A stretch of DNA of 64,000 bases, taken from assembly GCA_001051155.2 (NCBI GenBank), contig JYIP02000008.1:930001-994000 (forward strand), read 5' to 3'. Shown here in pieces: positions 30,732 through 42,039 of this stretch. A program made the position numbers and the translations under genes. The DNA is from Chrysoporthe austroafricana (taxonomy: Eukaryota > Ascomycota > Sordariomycetes > Diaporthales > Cryphonectriaceae). The notes under the pieces are model-generated. The model made no database searches, was not told the DNA's origin, and saw only the letters and a program-made list of their open reading frames with translations. Every line of letters starts with the position of its first letter. The stretch's first letter is position 1.

Positions 30732-32406
30732 ATGTCTTCGACCAAAGTCGTCGTCGTCGGAGCCGGCCCAGTCGGCTCCCTAGCCGCTCTGTACTCTGCA
30801 CAGAGAGGATACGATGTTGAAATCTACGAACTACGAAATGGTAGGCTTCTCCGGGACATCTAGAGCCCCCCAGGCATCGAGGACTATACCTTCTCCCAGC
30901 CCAGTGCTCCCGAGATACGTTCATGGGGTCACCTTCACAACGGACTCTGACGTTACACAGACTTACGAGACCCTTCAACTGTTCCGCTGAATTTTACAAA
31001 ATCCATCAACCTGGCCCTTTCGGTACGGGGCATAACTGCTATGCAGCATGCCGAGCCAAATACACCAGAGGGAGAGCGCAAGCTGCTCGACCATGTTCTG
31101 GCAGCAACAATTCCCATGAGGGGGCGCATGATCCACGGCAGGAAAGCGAACGGTGATCTGTATGAGGAGCCGCAGGATTACGACGTCCATGGACGGGTGA
31201 GTCCCCCACCCCCAGCCAAGGCTTTACAAGGCTTCTCATGTTGACAACCATGCCCAGACGATATTCGCCGTCGACCGTGGTGGCCTGAACAAACGCCTCC
31301 TCGACGTCCTCGAGGAGATGCCCAACGTGAAGTTTTTCTTCAACCACAAGCTCACGGGCGCCGACTTCCGGAGACGCAAGGCCTGGTTCGAGAAGCGTAA
31401 CGGTACGACGTCCGACGGCCGCCCCCACGAGATCGAGATCGACTTCGACCTCATGCTGGGCGCGGACGGCGCCCACTCCGCGGTGCGCTACCACATGATG
31501 AAGTACACGCGCATGGACTACGAGCAGCGGTACGTCGACACCCTGTGGTGCGAGTTTCAGATCCAGCCGAAGGAGACCGGGCACAACAGCTCGTCGGACC
31601 CCATGAGCCAGTTCCGGATCTCGCCGAACCACCTGCATATCTGGCCCGGGAAGGAGTTCATGTTCATCGCGATCCCGAGCGAGGACGGCACGTTCACATG
31701 CACGCTGTTCGCCCCCGGCGAGAAGTACGCCTACCTGGAGAGCAACCCGACCAACGTGCCAGGTTTCTTTGACCAGCACTTCCCCGGCGTGACGGAGCTC
31801 ATCCTGCCCGAGGAGTTGATCGCGTCCTTCGAGAGGAACCCGCACCTGCCCCTCATCACGATCAAGTGCAAGCCACACCACTTCTCTTCCTCCGTCGTGC
31901 TCCTGGGCGACGCCGCGCACGCGATGGTGCCCTTCTATGGGCAGGGGATGAATGCAGGGCTGGAGGACGTGCGGACGCTGTTCACCTTCCTCGACAGGTT
32001 CCCTGCCTCGGATCGGGCGACGGCGCTAGATGAGTACACGGCCCACCGGGTGCCTGACGCGCACAGCATCAATGACCTTGCGCTGCATAACTATATAGAA
32101 ATGCGCGCGAGCGTGCTGTCACCCGCGTATAGGCTGCGCAAGTTCCTAGAAGAGAGCCTGAGCAAGTACCTGCCCAGCCTGGGCTGGCAGACAAAATACA
32201 GCCGTGTGTCATTCAGTAACGAGCGCTACTCGGAGGTCATTGCACGGAGCGAGTATCAGGGTAAGATGCTAATGAGGACATTCTTTGGCGCGGTGGGGCT
32301 GCCGGCCTTAGTAGGCGCGGCTTTGTTATGGGTGAGGTATCGGAGGGTGGTTGAGACGAGTTTGAGGGCGATGTTTGAGGCTGCGGCTGGCGCTTTTCGA
32401 CGGTGA
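30732..32406 (+). CDS. BNA4: Kynurenine 3-monooxygenase
   Basis: Three exons: 30732-30840, 30961-31196 and 31258-32406; introns of 120 and 61 nt, with all phases closing. The product has 497 residues. The enzyme is an FAD-dependent, NADPH-using hydroxylase that makes 3-hydroxykynurenine from kynurenine. It belongs to tryptophan degradation and de novo NAD synthesis and sits at the mitochondrial outer membrane. Seen here: the N-terminal FAD-binding [18 protein letters not shown] (GxGxxG) with acidic end [18 protein letters not shown], which appears only after splicing; the [14 protein letters not shown] motif; and the second FAD motif [20 protein letters not shown] with AGLEDV. A C-terminal hydrophobic segment ([19 protein letters not shown]) followed by Arg residues fits the tail anchor of the family. 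The first exon is short and AT-rich and could easily be lost in automatic models. Confidence 0.94.
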
Positions 32407-32556
32407 GGTTCAGAAGAATACAAAGCTGCGCAGGTGTGCACACATCACTCGAGCACGAATAGGCGGCCAATCTCGCCCCGAAGGAGGACAAATTCCACGC
32501 ACACTGATATTTCAGAAATATAGTCAGACAACTCCCGCACCTATTCCCCTCATACC

Positions 32557-32940
32557 CTACACCACTGCAGGCGCCATCCAGCCGTTATTTCTACCGGACT
32601 CCACCCGTCTTCTCCTATCTGCGAGATTCCTCCGTGAGACTCTGCAACACAACTTTACCGTCCCATACAGTATTACACCGATCACGCAGCCCACAATGAA
32701 TCCAGATCCCAATTGCATCGCCACCGGCTGGCCGCCGAGGATCGAGCCTGCATTATTAACGTTGCTGCTTTCTCGGTCGCTGCCATCGCCGTTGTGATTC
32801 GTCACTGGGATCCCGGAGCTCATTCCGGGACTTCCATCCTGATTGGAAGAGTGGCCTGCTATGACGGGATGGAGGACGACGACGAAGACGAAGATGAAGC
32901 GGTTGAGGGCAGGTATCAAGTTCATCGTGGAATCTGTCAA
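32557..32940 (-). CDS. Possible small single-pass membrane protein
   Basis: Open frame of 127 codons; the second Met (32925, MNLIPALNRF) gives a better start because a signal-peptide-like segment (FIFVFVVVLHPVIAG) follows directly. A Ser/Asn/Gly-rich ectodomain comes next. A membrane segment (GFIVGCVIGVILYGTVKLCC) and a basic cytoplasmic tail (RRNLADRRRR) follow. This signal peptide, low-complexity stretch, TM and basic tail arrangement is coherent, which is why I list it, but no family is recognised. It lies tail-to-tail with BNA4, 150 bp away. It may still be a chance frame. Confidence 0.38.
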   Translation of the reverse strand: MTDSTMNLIPALNRFIFVFVVVLHPVIAGHSSNQDGSPGMSSGIPVTNHNGDGSDRESSNVNNAGSILGGQPVAMQLGSGFIVGCVIGVILYGTVKLCCRVSRRNLADRRRRVESGRNNGWMAPAVV

Positions 32941-35588
32941 CCGCCACCGCTACTCTGGTGATCTCAGCGTATTGACAGACAGTCTACTTTGCCAAATGAA
33001 CGAAATGTCAAGTTCCCTTGAAAGCCCGAGGCGAGTGATTGCTGATGAGAGCAGTTCGGCTGGTCTTAAGCAGCGTGGTGGTCCTTTTTGTAACTCAAAC
33101 GTCTGTCCGGAACCGTGAGTGCATGAACGTTCAGTCTCATCGTCTTATCGCTGAGATCCTGTCAGGGCTGTGTTCGTCTGTAGTATGGGGTCGAAACGGA
33201 TCTGCTTGTTGAGATAACGAGCCAAGTAGTCCAGGCGATGGACCTAGTTCAGGCAACTGCGTAGGCCTTCTAGATGATACAAAGCAGTCTTGCCCAGCTA
33301 GATGTCCCAAGTTGTATGTTTGCTTCGGAAGAGGCCCTCTGATTGACGATGTTCTGCTTCGTTCAGGCACTTCGCAGTTCCGTGTCCGAGGACGGGATCC
33401 CAACTTGAAGCCTGGGTCGTGATGTTCATCGACGTCGATAGCTGCCCAAGGCAGCAAGCCTAAGAATCGGTCGTCCCCGAACGGAGACAGTTCTATGATC
33501 CAGAGAATAATGGCAGTCTTCTCGTCCTCTCCTGTCTCCGGAGCCTCCGCCTCCTACGTGAAAACTGTGGTGGCAGCCCGAAGATAGGCGGTGGCACGGC
33601 TCCCAACCTCGCGACCCTGTGCCACGCGATCGACGTTCCGCGATGCTCCGAGCAGACGAGCCAGGACCGTTGTCGAGTGCTGGTGGTCGCTCGCGGGCCT
33701 GGTGTGACGTGGAGGGAAACACAAGGCGAGACGTTGATCTCAACATTCGCTAGGCTAGCTCAGTTCAAAAGTCGAGGCGAGCCGTAAAGTTTTTGAGCTG
33801 TGATCTAATCACAATTACCATGCCATCCGAAGCCGTTTGAGTGTTTTTGAAGCCCGCGTCATGGTAGTCTGTGAAAATTATTCGCTTGTGCAACGTTGGA
33901 GAGTAGGGGATGCCATGAGGATAAAGCTGTCTGCAGTCGAATTTTTGTGGCCGTGATGTAGCACGAGTGTGACGCTCGGACTGGAGAGGCCGTACCAGAG
34001 ATCCGTGTGCACGACTCACCATTGATTGCTGACTGTTGCCCTCAACAGGTCCGTAGGCAGACAGAGAACATATAAGAATCTTTAAGTGGGCCTTAAGTCG
34101 TTTCGAATGTGCATGTCAGATGGGCGTTACGACACAGCGGGTTGACTCATCATGCACGTCTGACGGGCACAACGGAGTTTCACAAACTTACATCAGGTTA
34201 CTCGCGCTTTATCTGTGCTGGCTCACCGCTTAGAGATGGAATCATCATAGGGGACAAAGGTAGCAGGGAAAGACTGACACCGGCGCGAGGCATTCATGCT
34301 TTATTTGGAAGAGTGCTAACACGGACCATCTGTACTACCGACAAGACCGTCGACAAAGTAATACTACGAATCCACAACCAACCGACTTAAGTCCATGCTT
34401 TCCGTAAGCCATCTATGCTTTGGAAACACTAGCTACGCCGCCCCCGCTCCCCCCCCCCCAAAAAAAATAAAGGGATGCTGCTTCTCTCTCAAGAGTCAGC
34501 AATCGTCTTCTTCTCACGAAAGGGGTTGGGCTATGGAACCAGTGATGATCTGGGCTGTTATCGAGCCAATCTTAGCAGTAGAACACGAGGCTTTTCCCAA
34601 TCCAGACTACCATTGACGCGGAACTTCTTATCTACCTAGTGATTACCAGCTCAAGATCAGGCTTGAAACCATGAAGAGCAATTCGGTAGGAACTCGTGCT
34701 TCAAGTAAAGCGGACAATCACTGATTACAACCTACGAAGTGAGCTTAAATTGATGTAGCGTTGCTAGTCTTGTCTTTGACCTTATTTGTCACGCAAGTAA
34801 ATTCTGCCCTCGCTGTTCCTTCATAAGTCATTTGAACTCTCTCCACGAGCGAGACTCAAAAAGGAGACTCGGGTCTACTCGTCTCTTCTCACGCTCGTTG
34901 CGTCAGCCTCTGGTTCTATATGCGGAAGCTCTCATTCCCTCTTGGACGGCAGTTCGTACACGACGGCCCTCAGTGCGTTCAACAAGGTCTAGACCAACTG
35001 TGTCTACGCCACGCAAGACTATGCAAGGATGAGGCTGTCAGTGAGTAATCCGAGCGTAGGCTCTTTGTCACTACAAGTTTGTACTCTGGATAAGTAACGC
35101 AACCGGCGTGCCAACTTGATGAAAGCTCTCTGGGTTCTTGTGAGCGGCAGTTGCAAATCTGCCTGGGAAGTAATGGACGATGAATAGATTGCAAGACATA
35201 CGGAACGGTGCCCCTGGCCTTATGTCCGGGACGTAAGGCAACACAGATCATGAGAAGATCAACTAGCTAAGGTAAAGCCTTCTCGGTGAGTAGTTAGAAG
35301 TATACAAGTAGGATAGCGTCAGTTCCAGCGTCCTGCGTGACAACGACATCGGAATCCAGGCTGATTATCCCTAGCCCATCTACAGATGAAGAGTTCTGAC
35401 CGCCAGCAGGCTTGGCTTCCCTCTAGCTTCCTTAATGTTGTCTTCGATTCAGCTCCGCTGCGGTCCCGTCCTGGGCACATCACCCGAGCGGCTGGGCTTG
35501 GGTCACCATCACGCCGGGGCCCCATGTTACCCGCCGCGGCTTTCAATTTTGGTTTCCTAGCAAAATCTGGGGACGCGGGGAACCCTGC

Positions 35589-35636
35589 CTTGCTAGCTAC
35601 CTAGAGCGCCGGTGGGCGCCTAGGCTAGATAGCAAG
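35589..35636. repeat. Imperfect 48-bp inverted repeat
   Basis: The left arm (cttgctagctacctagagcg) pairs imperfectly with the right arm read backwards (cttgctatctagcctaggcg) around a short GC-rich centre. It could be a hairpin, a decayed miniature element or a transcription-end structure. No flanking target duplication was recognised. Confidence 0.4.
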
Positions 35637-36208
35637 CCCACGAGTTTCGCGAGGACTAAAATCCAGAGCAGTGATATGGTGTGGCATCTGGCGAATGCCA
35701 AGAAGAAACTCCACGTATGCACGTGGTAGGGTATGCAGGGAATCCGTCAGTCCTCGGAGACAGGATGGTGAGAGCCAAGAAAAATAATGTCTCGTCACGC
35801 GGACCATTGTGAATTAGCTCACCGTGGCAGGACGCTTCGAGTCAAGTTTGTGGGAACGGTCGACGCGGTGCAGCATCCGAAATCTAGCACCGTTACATGG
35901 ACACGATATTCTGCAGCAGATGTGTTTCCGGCTATCTCCTCTCTCTCCAATAAGAGGTAGTGCTGTTTATTATTACAAAAGCCCGGATGGCTATCCGCCC
36001 TCTCCACCTTTGATGTCTGTTTTCAACGACCATACTCTGTCCTACGCTGGTGGGATATCAGCCTCAAGCGTGGCATTGGTGTCACTGTCACGTCAACTTC
36101 AATTGCGCGACAACGCACAAGTGAAGCTGACACTGTCTCACAGAAGCTTGGACTCTTTGATTTTAAGCTGAGCATTAAAATCTTTGGCATACTACGTATC
36201 CCGACACA

Positions 36209-37962
36209 ATGGCCCCAGAGAAGGATGACGGCGTCAACTACGTCCACCAGGAGACCGGCACTGGACTGCATACCGCAGCTGAACGGGGCCAGTTTGCAAC
36301 AGACAAGTGAGCTACCATATATCCTCGGCGGTATACATTCTTGACTAATATCTCTCTGTAGGTACGGACACCCGCTTGTGCAGTTCGACCCGAAAGCCGA
36401 GGCCAGGTTGAGGCTCAAAATCGACTTGATGGTGGTGCCTACTGTCGCTATACTGTATCTATTCTGCTTCATCGATCGTGCAAATATCGGTCAGCCCACC
36501 TGATTTACCGAGAAGAGACGTGGCAGGAAATCGTTGACACGCAGCCAGGCAATGCCCGACTCGCTGGGCTCGAGAAAGACCTGGGCCTTGTGAACAACGA
36601 CTACAATGCGCTTCTATCAGTGTTCTATATCAGCTACATCCTGTTCGAGATTCCCTCAAATATTGTTTGCAAATGGGTTGGTCCAGGATGGTATCTGCCT
36701 GCAATGTCACTGGGCTTCGGTATCTCGTCCCTCGGCACAGCCTTCGTGAGAAATCAAGCTCAAGCATCCGGTGTGCGATTTGTGCTTGGGGTTTTTGAGG
36801 CTGGAATGATGCCAGGAATCGCGTACTATCTGTCTAGATGGTACCGTCGCAGCGAATTAGCCTTTCGCCTGTCGTTATACATTGTGATGGCGCCATTGGC
36901 TGGCGCATTTGGGGGCTTGCTGGCATCAGCCATCTTGAGGTTGCCTCACTTTGGTGGTCTGCATACGTGGAGGATGATATTTGGTGAGACTCAGATCGGC
37001 CCATCAGCACAGTCAATACGCTAATTGTTATATAGCAATCGAAGGGATTATTACTATCGGCTTGTCTATTATCGCGTTCTGTAAGTCACACCAGGGACAC
37101 CATGAATACCTGGCATGCACAGAAACAGACTGATCAGTGTTGCTGGCCAGTTACTCTCACCGATCGACCCGAGACAGCTCGCTGGCTCAACCAGGAGGAA
37201 AGGGACTTGGCTATTGCGCGCGTGAAATCCGAGCGTGTCGGCCAGACTCGCGTCCTTGACTCAATCGATAGAAAGAAACTTCTGCGCGGAATCCTCAACC
37301 CCATCACCCTTTCGACTGCATTTGTCTTCTTGCTCAACAACGTGACGATCCAGGGCCTGGCCTTCTTTGCGCCAACCATTGTCAAGACCATCTATCCGAA
37401 GGCCTCGACTGTTACACAACAACTCTACACAGTGCCGCCTTATGTCGTGGGCGCCTTTTTTACAGTGTTGATTCCTCTGCTCAGCTGGAGACTCGACAGG
37501 CGACAGATCTTCATGATCTTTTCCGGGCCTCTTGTGATGGCTGGATACATTATGTTCCTGGCCAGCGAGAACCTGCACGTCCGGTACGGTGCGACATTCC
37601 TAATCACGTCGGGAGCCTTCATGCTTGGTGCCCTCACAAATGCCCAAGTCAGCGCGAATGTCGTTAGTGATACCGCGAGGAGTAGTGCCATCGGCACGAA
37701 CGTGATGGTGGGAAATGTCGGAGGGCTAATCTCAACCTGGAGCTTCCTGAGCTGGGATGGTCCTAACTACCATATCGGCAACGGTCTGAATCTCGCCACT
37801 TCTTCAGCTGTGCTCGTCACCACTAGCCTTACACTGATATGGATGAAAATTGATAACAAGAAGCGGAATAATCGGAGCCTCGAGGAGGAGCTGGCCGGCA
37901 TCACGCCGGAAGAAGCCTCGGATTTGGATTGGAAGCATCCTGCGTTCAGATGGCGGCCATAA
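36209..37962 (+). CDS. MFS transporter, anion:cation symporter (Dal5/Tna1-like) family
   Basis: Five exons: 36209-36306, 36362-36489, 36549-36983, 37036-37080 and 37151-37962, giving 505 residues. The order of hydrophobic segments and the motifs FCFIDRANIGNARLAGLEKD (completed across intron 2), SVFYISYILFEIPSNIVCK, and GVFEAGMMPGIAYYLSRWYR are those of the fungal ACS family. That family imports small organic anions such as allantoate, nicotinate, vitamins or dipeptides. The central loop carries RPETARWLNQEERDLAIARV. The C-terminal half has the second six segments (QGLAFFAPTIVKTIYPKA, SSAIGTNVMVGNVGGLIS). The last intron has two possible acceptors; only the one at 37150 keeps frame (..IIAFFTLTDRPE..). 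The substrate cannot be read from sequence. Confidence 0.88.
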
Positions 37963-38304
37963 GGGCAAGCCTAAGGGTCGTTAGAGTTTTGCAACATTTT
38001 CGGTCTTACGAAATTATACATAGTCTCACGGTTCGGTTCTTTTCGTTCCAAGGCGAGATAATTTCACATTCCTAAATGATAGCCTATGATCCGTATGTCT
38101 TCCCTGATTCGCATGTGAGAACTCGTATCGGGACTCGTGTCCGCCGTTGACATGAGAATCAGCTTCTCACTAGCACCACTCTGGCAATTCAAAGTCCAAT
38201 ATTCATTACAAAGCACAGGGTGCTCGGGATCTGATGCACCTGGACATGCAAAAGAACAAACCACGCCGCAGCTCCCTTTTCTGTTTCTCATGTCTGTGCT
38301 TCAC
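37963..38304. other. Convergent intergenic spacer
   Basis: Between the ends of the ACS carrier (+) and the small membrane protein gene (-). Nothing specific is seen. Confidence 0.4.
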
Positions 38305-38928
38305 CTATTTGGTACCTAGAATATTCGAACCAGTGTGATCAGTATGGCGCTGGTGCAGTGATTTGGTTCCCTCTTGATGCTTCGCCAATGGCCCTCCACT
38401 ATTCGAGTTAGGCCCACCAACGACTGTACCGTTCTCGGGCTGATGATGCCTCGGCGGCGCGAAAACGTTGAAGAGGGCGACGAAACCTAGGCCAAGTCCG
38501 ATAATCATGGCAGCTTGACCACCGATGATTCTGTTTGTGTACTCATTAGCAATTTGATCCTGAAGGCTTAAAATTGACCATTGAAATTGGGTCAACGCGG
38601 AAAGGCCAGCGTTGGGCAGAATATGGCCCATAGAGCACATACAAAGAACGTCACGACGGTAGATTAATTGATCTTACCTGTCTGTTCTCTTCCTGTGCTC
38701 TGGGTTGGGCGACTCCTGACCATACGGCCCGCCAAGGTCGTCGTCTTTCTTATCGAGTGGTGGGATAGCATAGCTTGCTCGCTGGGCTGTGGTGGGCGAT
38801 GATGGTATTACTAACCACGGTCGGCTAGGCTTCAATGTAGTCGAGGCATAGCGGTTAATACCCGCTGTATGGAACAGAGTCATTCTGGTTGTAGACATCT
38901 TGCAAAAGGGTGATGGCTGGGTTGACAC
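38305..38928 (-). CDS. Small, probably mitochondrial, single-pass membrane protein
   Basis: Two exons, 38928-38678 and 38530-38305, with a 147-nt intron (GTAAGA...AAACAG); 158 residues. The junction rebuilds Arg in RKRTDR-IIGGQAAMIIG. The N-terminal 40 residues are basic, hydroxyl-rich and free of acidic residues (MTLFHTAGINRYASTTLKPS), as in mitochondrial presequences. Met 11 or Met 16 may be the actual start. A polar Asp/Pro-rich segment precedes one hydrophobic helix (AAMIIGLGLGFVALFNVF), and the C-terminus is His/Gly/Asn-rich and disordered. I do not recognise the family. The two exons individually look like noise, and the call depends on the splice and the presequence/TM layout. Confidence 0.6.
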
Positions 38929-40095
38929 AGCTTCTCATTTGACTTATGGCATCGCGTCGAGAGGGAAAATGAAAGAAGTGCTTTCTCGAAAACGCGTCCC
39001 GGCATCTAGTTGGAATGATGTAACCACACCTCAACGCGGCTCGTCTAAAGGCCCATGATGCTCCGATGATCAGCTTCTGGCATTAGTGTGTCCATGAGAA
39101 TGTGGAGAATGCGGAGAATCTAGACTCTATCCGTGTTTATCTCAACATCCTAGTCGTGCAGTCCAAGTCAGCTTCCGAGTAATGGGAATACCTCAGGTAT
39201 ACGGTTTGGCCAGGACGATGAGGTTTATCCGCCTGTAATATTGTGCGGCTATCACCTGGCTACATAACATTCAGCATGCGGCTGATGAATCCGTGCGTCA
39301 GCTGCGTGGATGCAAAGTGGCTTTTTTTTTAAGAGCCTGGTCGTGGTAAGGCAGCCGTCTTTGAGATTTCAGGCGACGACAGCCACAGAGTAGATGATAC
39401 GAGTGAGTGGTGTTATCGAAATCTTTTTTTAGTACACAGCCCTATCTTACACTTCGGGGAACCGAAAACTTCAAACCTTTGGAAGTCCTGGAACGGAGAG
39501 CTCACTTTGGCGAGCGTTTCCGCTCATCTCTTTGTTAATATACGTCATCAGAAATGTTGACTACCTTTCCTTCAAGATGACATATCTATAAAGATTTGCG
39601 TGGTAGATAGGAGGTGAGAAACAGTCAGTGAGATATGATAGATATGGGGCTGGAGTGATCGATACAAAGACTTGTATTTGCAAAACGAGATGGTCTGGCC
39701 TAGCCACAGCGCCTTGTGTTTCAGAATTTCTGGAGCATCTTTGTTGCCGAATCGGCCTCTGTCTGGCTCGACCGTGAGGACCACGAGGGTGATGCCCTTC
39801 TCTTCCTTTGAGGTGGTGAGGACCAGCTCCAGCATAAGAACATTCAAAACAGGCGGTTCTGCTGCTGTTGAAAACCGAATCAAGCTTGAGATTCTACCCA
39901 CCTCAACCTCTGCTGTTCTAAATCCCATTCTTCGCAGCTGGGCTGCCTTACTTTAAAAACCCCGTCGCTAATATTGGTTCAAGAGCTGGCCTCGACTTTC
40001 GACCACTATCGAAAAGTACCATCTTGAATTCCTTCATCCAGAGTCATTTAGCGAATCACCACAAACAACCTGCACCCATCTGCTGAATCGGACAC
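38929..40095. other. Intergenic spacer
   Basis: 1.2 kb upstream of two divergent genes. A minus-strand frame of 118 codons at 39572-39928 has no recognisable features and is not called. Short T runs occur at 39322-39331 and 39424-39431. Confidence 0.4.
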
Positions 40096-40776
40096 ATGGC
40101 CTACGTCGTCGAACCGCCGTCTTCTACGTCTGGCTGCCTTCCCGCCCAGCCGTATAGACTTATGCGAGACTGGACGTTTGAGAAAGGCATTGCTACCTTC
40201 CAGGCTCGCGCGCAGAGATATGGACGCCTGTCTGAAATCGCTCCGTTGCCACCCAAATCGAGGCTTGTGCAGATCGCTTTGGAAGAGCCTCCAGAGTCCC
40301 CAACAACGATCCTGGAGCGGACACCGATATCTGGCCAGGTTGAGAGCCAGCCGTCCAACTCCTCGGGCACCATGAGCGATGATGGTACGCAAGTGTTTCC
40401 GATGGTGACACCAGAGACATGGATTGATGAATTTCGCGCAGGAAATATCACACCAGACCACGGCGAAGATTATCCCGCGGAGGCCCAGCAGACCTCCTCA
40501 CTCTCCGAGTGTTACAGCTGTGGATCGGCGTGTCTCGACGCTGGCACGCGACCTCCTTCGGGCGAAAGTCCCCACTGGTTCATCGATGTCCACGACGGGC
40601 TGAGGAGGAAAGTGGCATACCTCTTTTGCTGGAAATGCGTTCGTGTCTTTGTGCAGCAGATGCATCGGCCACCTCACCCTGGATGCGGGCATCTGCCTTC
40701 GCTGTCGCTGCCTTCGTGTTCCGAAGAATGCCAGTTGATGTTTTGCAGAAAGTGCCGGGTCGAGATCCGCCAGTGA
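40096..40776 (+). CDS. Hypothetical protein with Cys-rich C-terminus
   Basis: Single exon, 226 residues. The N-terminal half is Pro/Ser-rich and probably disordered. The C-terminal 90 residues contain five pairs with zinc-ligand spacing: CYSCGSAC, FCWKC, GC..H, CSEEC and FCRKC. They also have conserved-looking aromatic and basic residues (SPHWFIDVHDGLRRKVAYLF). The layout suggests a small zinc-binding domain, but it matches no finger type I can name. The start is chosen as the first ATG (context acacATGg). The gene is isolated from its neighbours by spacers on both sides. Confidence 0.6.
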   Translation: MAYVVEPPSSTSGCLPAQPYRLMRDWTFEKGIATFQARAQRYGRLSEIAPLPPKSRLVQIALEEPPESPTTILERTPISGQVESQPSNSSGTMSDDGTQVFPMVTPETWIDEFRAGNITPDHGEDYPAEAQQTSSLSECYSCGSACLDAGTRPPSGESPHWFIDVHDGLRRKVAYLFCWKCVRVFVQQMHRPPHPGCGHLPSLSLPSCSEECQLMFCRKCRVEIRQ

Positions 40777-41134
40777 TCAGTATGTCATGGAAGCAATGTG
40801 TCGGGGATACTAAGGGACTTCGGGATGATTATTGCCAGAACTTTGTACATACGCACATTGTTTAGGGAGGTAGATAACTATGGGCATCCGGATAAAACCC
40901 TACCTCTAGCGTGCTGCACAGTCTGGATGAGCTTGCAATGGTCCCTGCACGTCCCTAGTAGGCTTCAGCGCGGGTCAAGATCCCAGCCGCAGTTCAAGGG
41001 CGCGCTTAGGCAGAGAGACTTAAACCTTAGGCGCTCGGCGACAGTAGACGTCACTGCAATTCATCTTGCTGCCCATATGCTCGAGAATGACGGCGTGCCA
41101 GCGTCATGCCTGAACGCGCATACTGCGTCGAAGT
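40777..41134. other. Intergenic spacer
   Basis: Short spacer between two + strand genes. Nothing specific is seen. Confidence 0.4.
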
Positions 41135-41809
41135 ATGACCAATACTATTCCATTCCGCCTTTCGTCACGACCTACAGCTTCCAGGCTCCATCCCCGCGAC
41201 GCCCGGCAGCGCAGCGTGCCGCTCGGCCCCCGCTGGATGGTCGCCTTCGCAGCCAAGCCCCTCGTCGGGCCCTTCACGGTCCCGGAATGGGAAGCCTTCC
41301 TCTCCAGCGATCCGCCGCGGGACGGCGTGCGCCTCCTCCTGCGCAGGCCCAAGTCCGCCGCGCGCGGCATAGCCTACCCGGACGCGCTGGACGTCGCGCT
41401 CTGCCACGGGTGGATTGACAGCCAGGGCCGCCCCCATGACGACGACTGCCAGGAGCGCGCGTTCACGCCGCGGAGGGCGCGCAGCCGCTGGTCGCAGATC
41501 AACCGGCGGCACGTGGAGAGGCTAACCGCGGAGGGGAGAATGCGCGAGGGCGGGCTGGCCGAGGTCGAGCGGGCCAAGGAAGACGGACGGTGGGAGGCCG
41601 CGTACCGGATGAGCACGATCGAGCCCGATGAGGAGTTCCGTGCGGCGCTGGATGCCAACCCGCGGGCGAAGTCGTTCTGGGAGACGCTGGGCAGGACGAA
41701 GAAGTTTCCGTTCCTGTTCAGGCTGATAAGTATCCGGAGGCCGGAGACTAAGAAGAAGAGGATAATCACCTTTATTGAGACCCTCGAAAAGGGTGAGACG
41801 CTCACATAG
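41135..41809 (+). CDS. YdeI/OmpD-associated (bacteriocin-protection type) family protein
   Basis: Single exon, 224 residues, GC-rich. The family landmarks are clear: the N-terminal VPEWEAFLSSDP segment; AIR/GIAYPDALDVALCHGWID; RAFTPRRARSRWSQINRRHV; ERLTAEGRMREGGLAEVERA; the DGRWEAAYRMS motif; and the C-terminal NPRAKSFWETLGRTKKFPFL. Proteins of this family are common in bacteria (YdeI/OmpD-associated, DUF1905-linked) and scattered in fungi. Their biochemical function is not established; the 'bacteriocin protection' name comes from a bacterial phenotype. The lack of introns in an intron-rich neighbourhood and the patchy fungal distribution are compatible with acquisition from bacteria, but that is inference. 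The start could also be Met 35. Confidence 0.8.
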   Translation: MTNTIPFRLSSRPTASRLHPRDARQRSVPLGPRWMVAFAAKPLVGPFTVPEWEAFLSSDPPRDGVRLLLRRPKSAARGIAYPDALDVALCHGWIDSQGRPHDDDCQERAFTPRRARSRWSQINRRHVERLTAEGRMREGGLAEVERAKEDGRWEAAYRMSTIEPDEEFRAALDANPRAKSFWETLGRTKKFPFLFRLISIRRPETKKKRIITFIETLEKGETLT

Positions 41810-42039
41810 TAGACTTATGGCCTTGAGACAGGAATCATCGCGTTTTATATGCTGGTCTCTTATTTTCCTCATCAGAACAACCCTTCTATGCCAATCCATG
41901 CTATTTCGGAGACATGTTTCCTGAACGCCTGCTGCGGAAATGCCCGAGACCACAATGTCAACTGCCCATACCACGGCGTCATCCTGAGTGCTGTCATGGT
42001 TCTTGTAGCCTATAGCGGCACGCCAGTGCATTGTCGCCC

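Larger units (their letters stand above)
32407..36208. other. 3.8-kb spacer, mostly empty
   Basis: Apart from the possible small membrane protein at its left end, I find no supported gene. The open frames are short and overlapping. An imperfect inverted repeat lies at 35589-35636 (see separate entry), and a C10/A8 run is at about 34450-34468. No tRNA, tandem array or transposon ends were recognised. Confidence 0.5.

Noticed and set aside
32375..32797. Plus-strand frame of 140 codons downstream of BNA4
   Set aside because: Overlaps the BNA4 stop and the opposite-strand signal-peptide frame; no domain.
39572..39928. Minus-strand frame of 118 codons
   Set aside because: No recognisable features, and its start does not separate from the neighbouring promoter; insufficient support.
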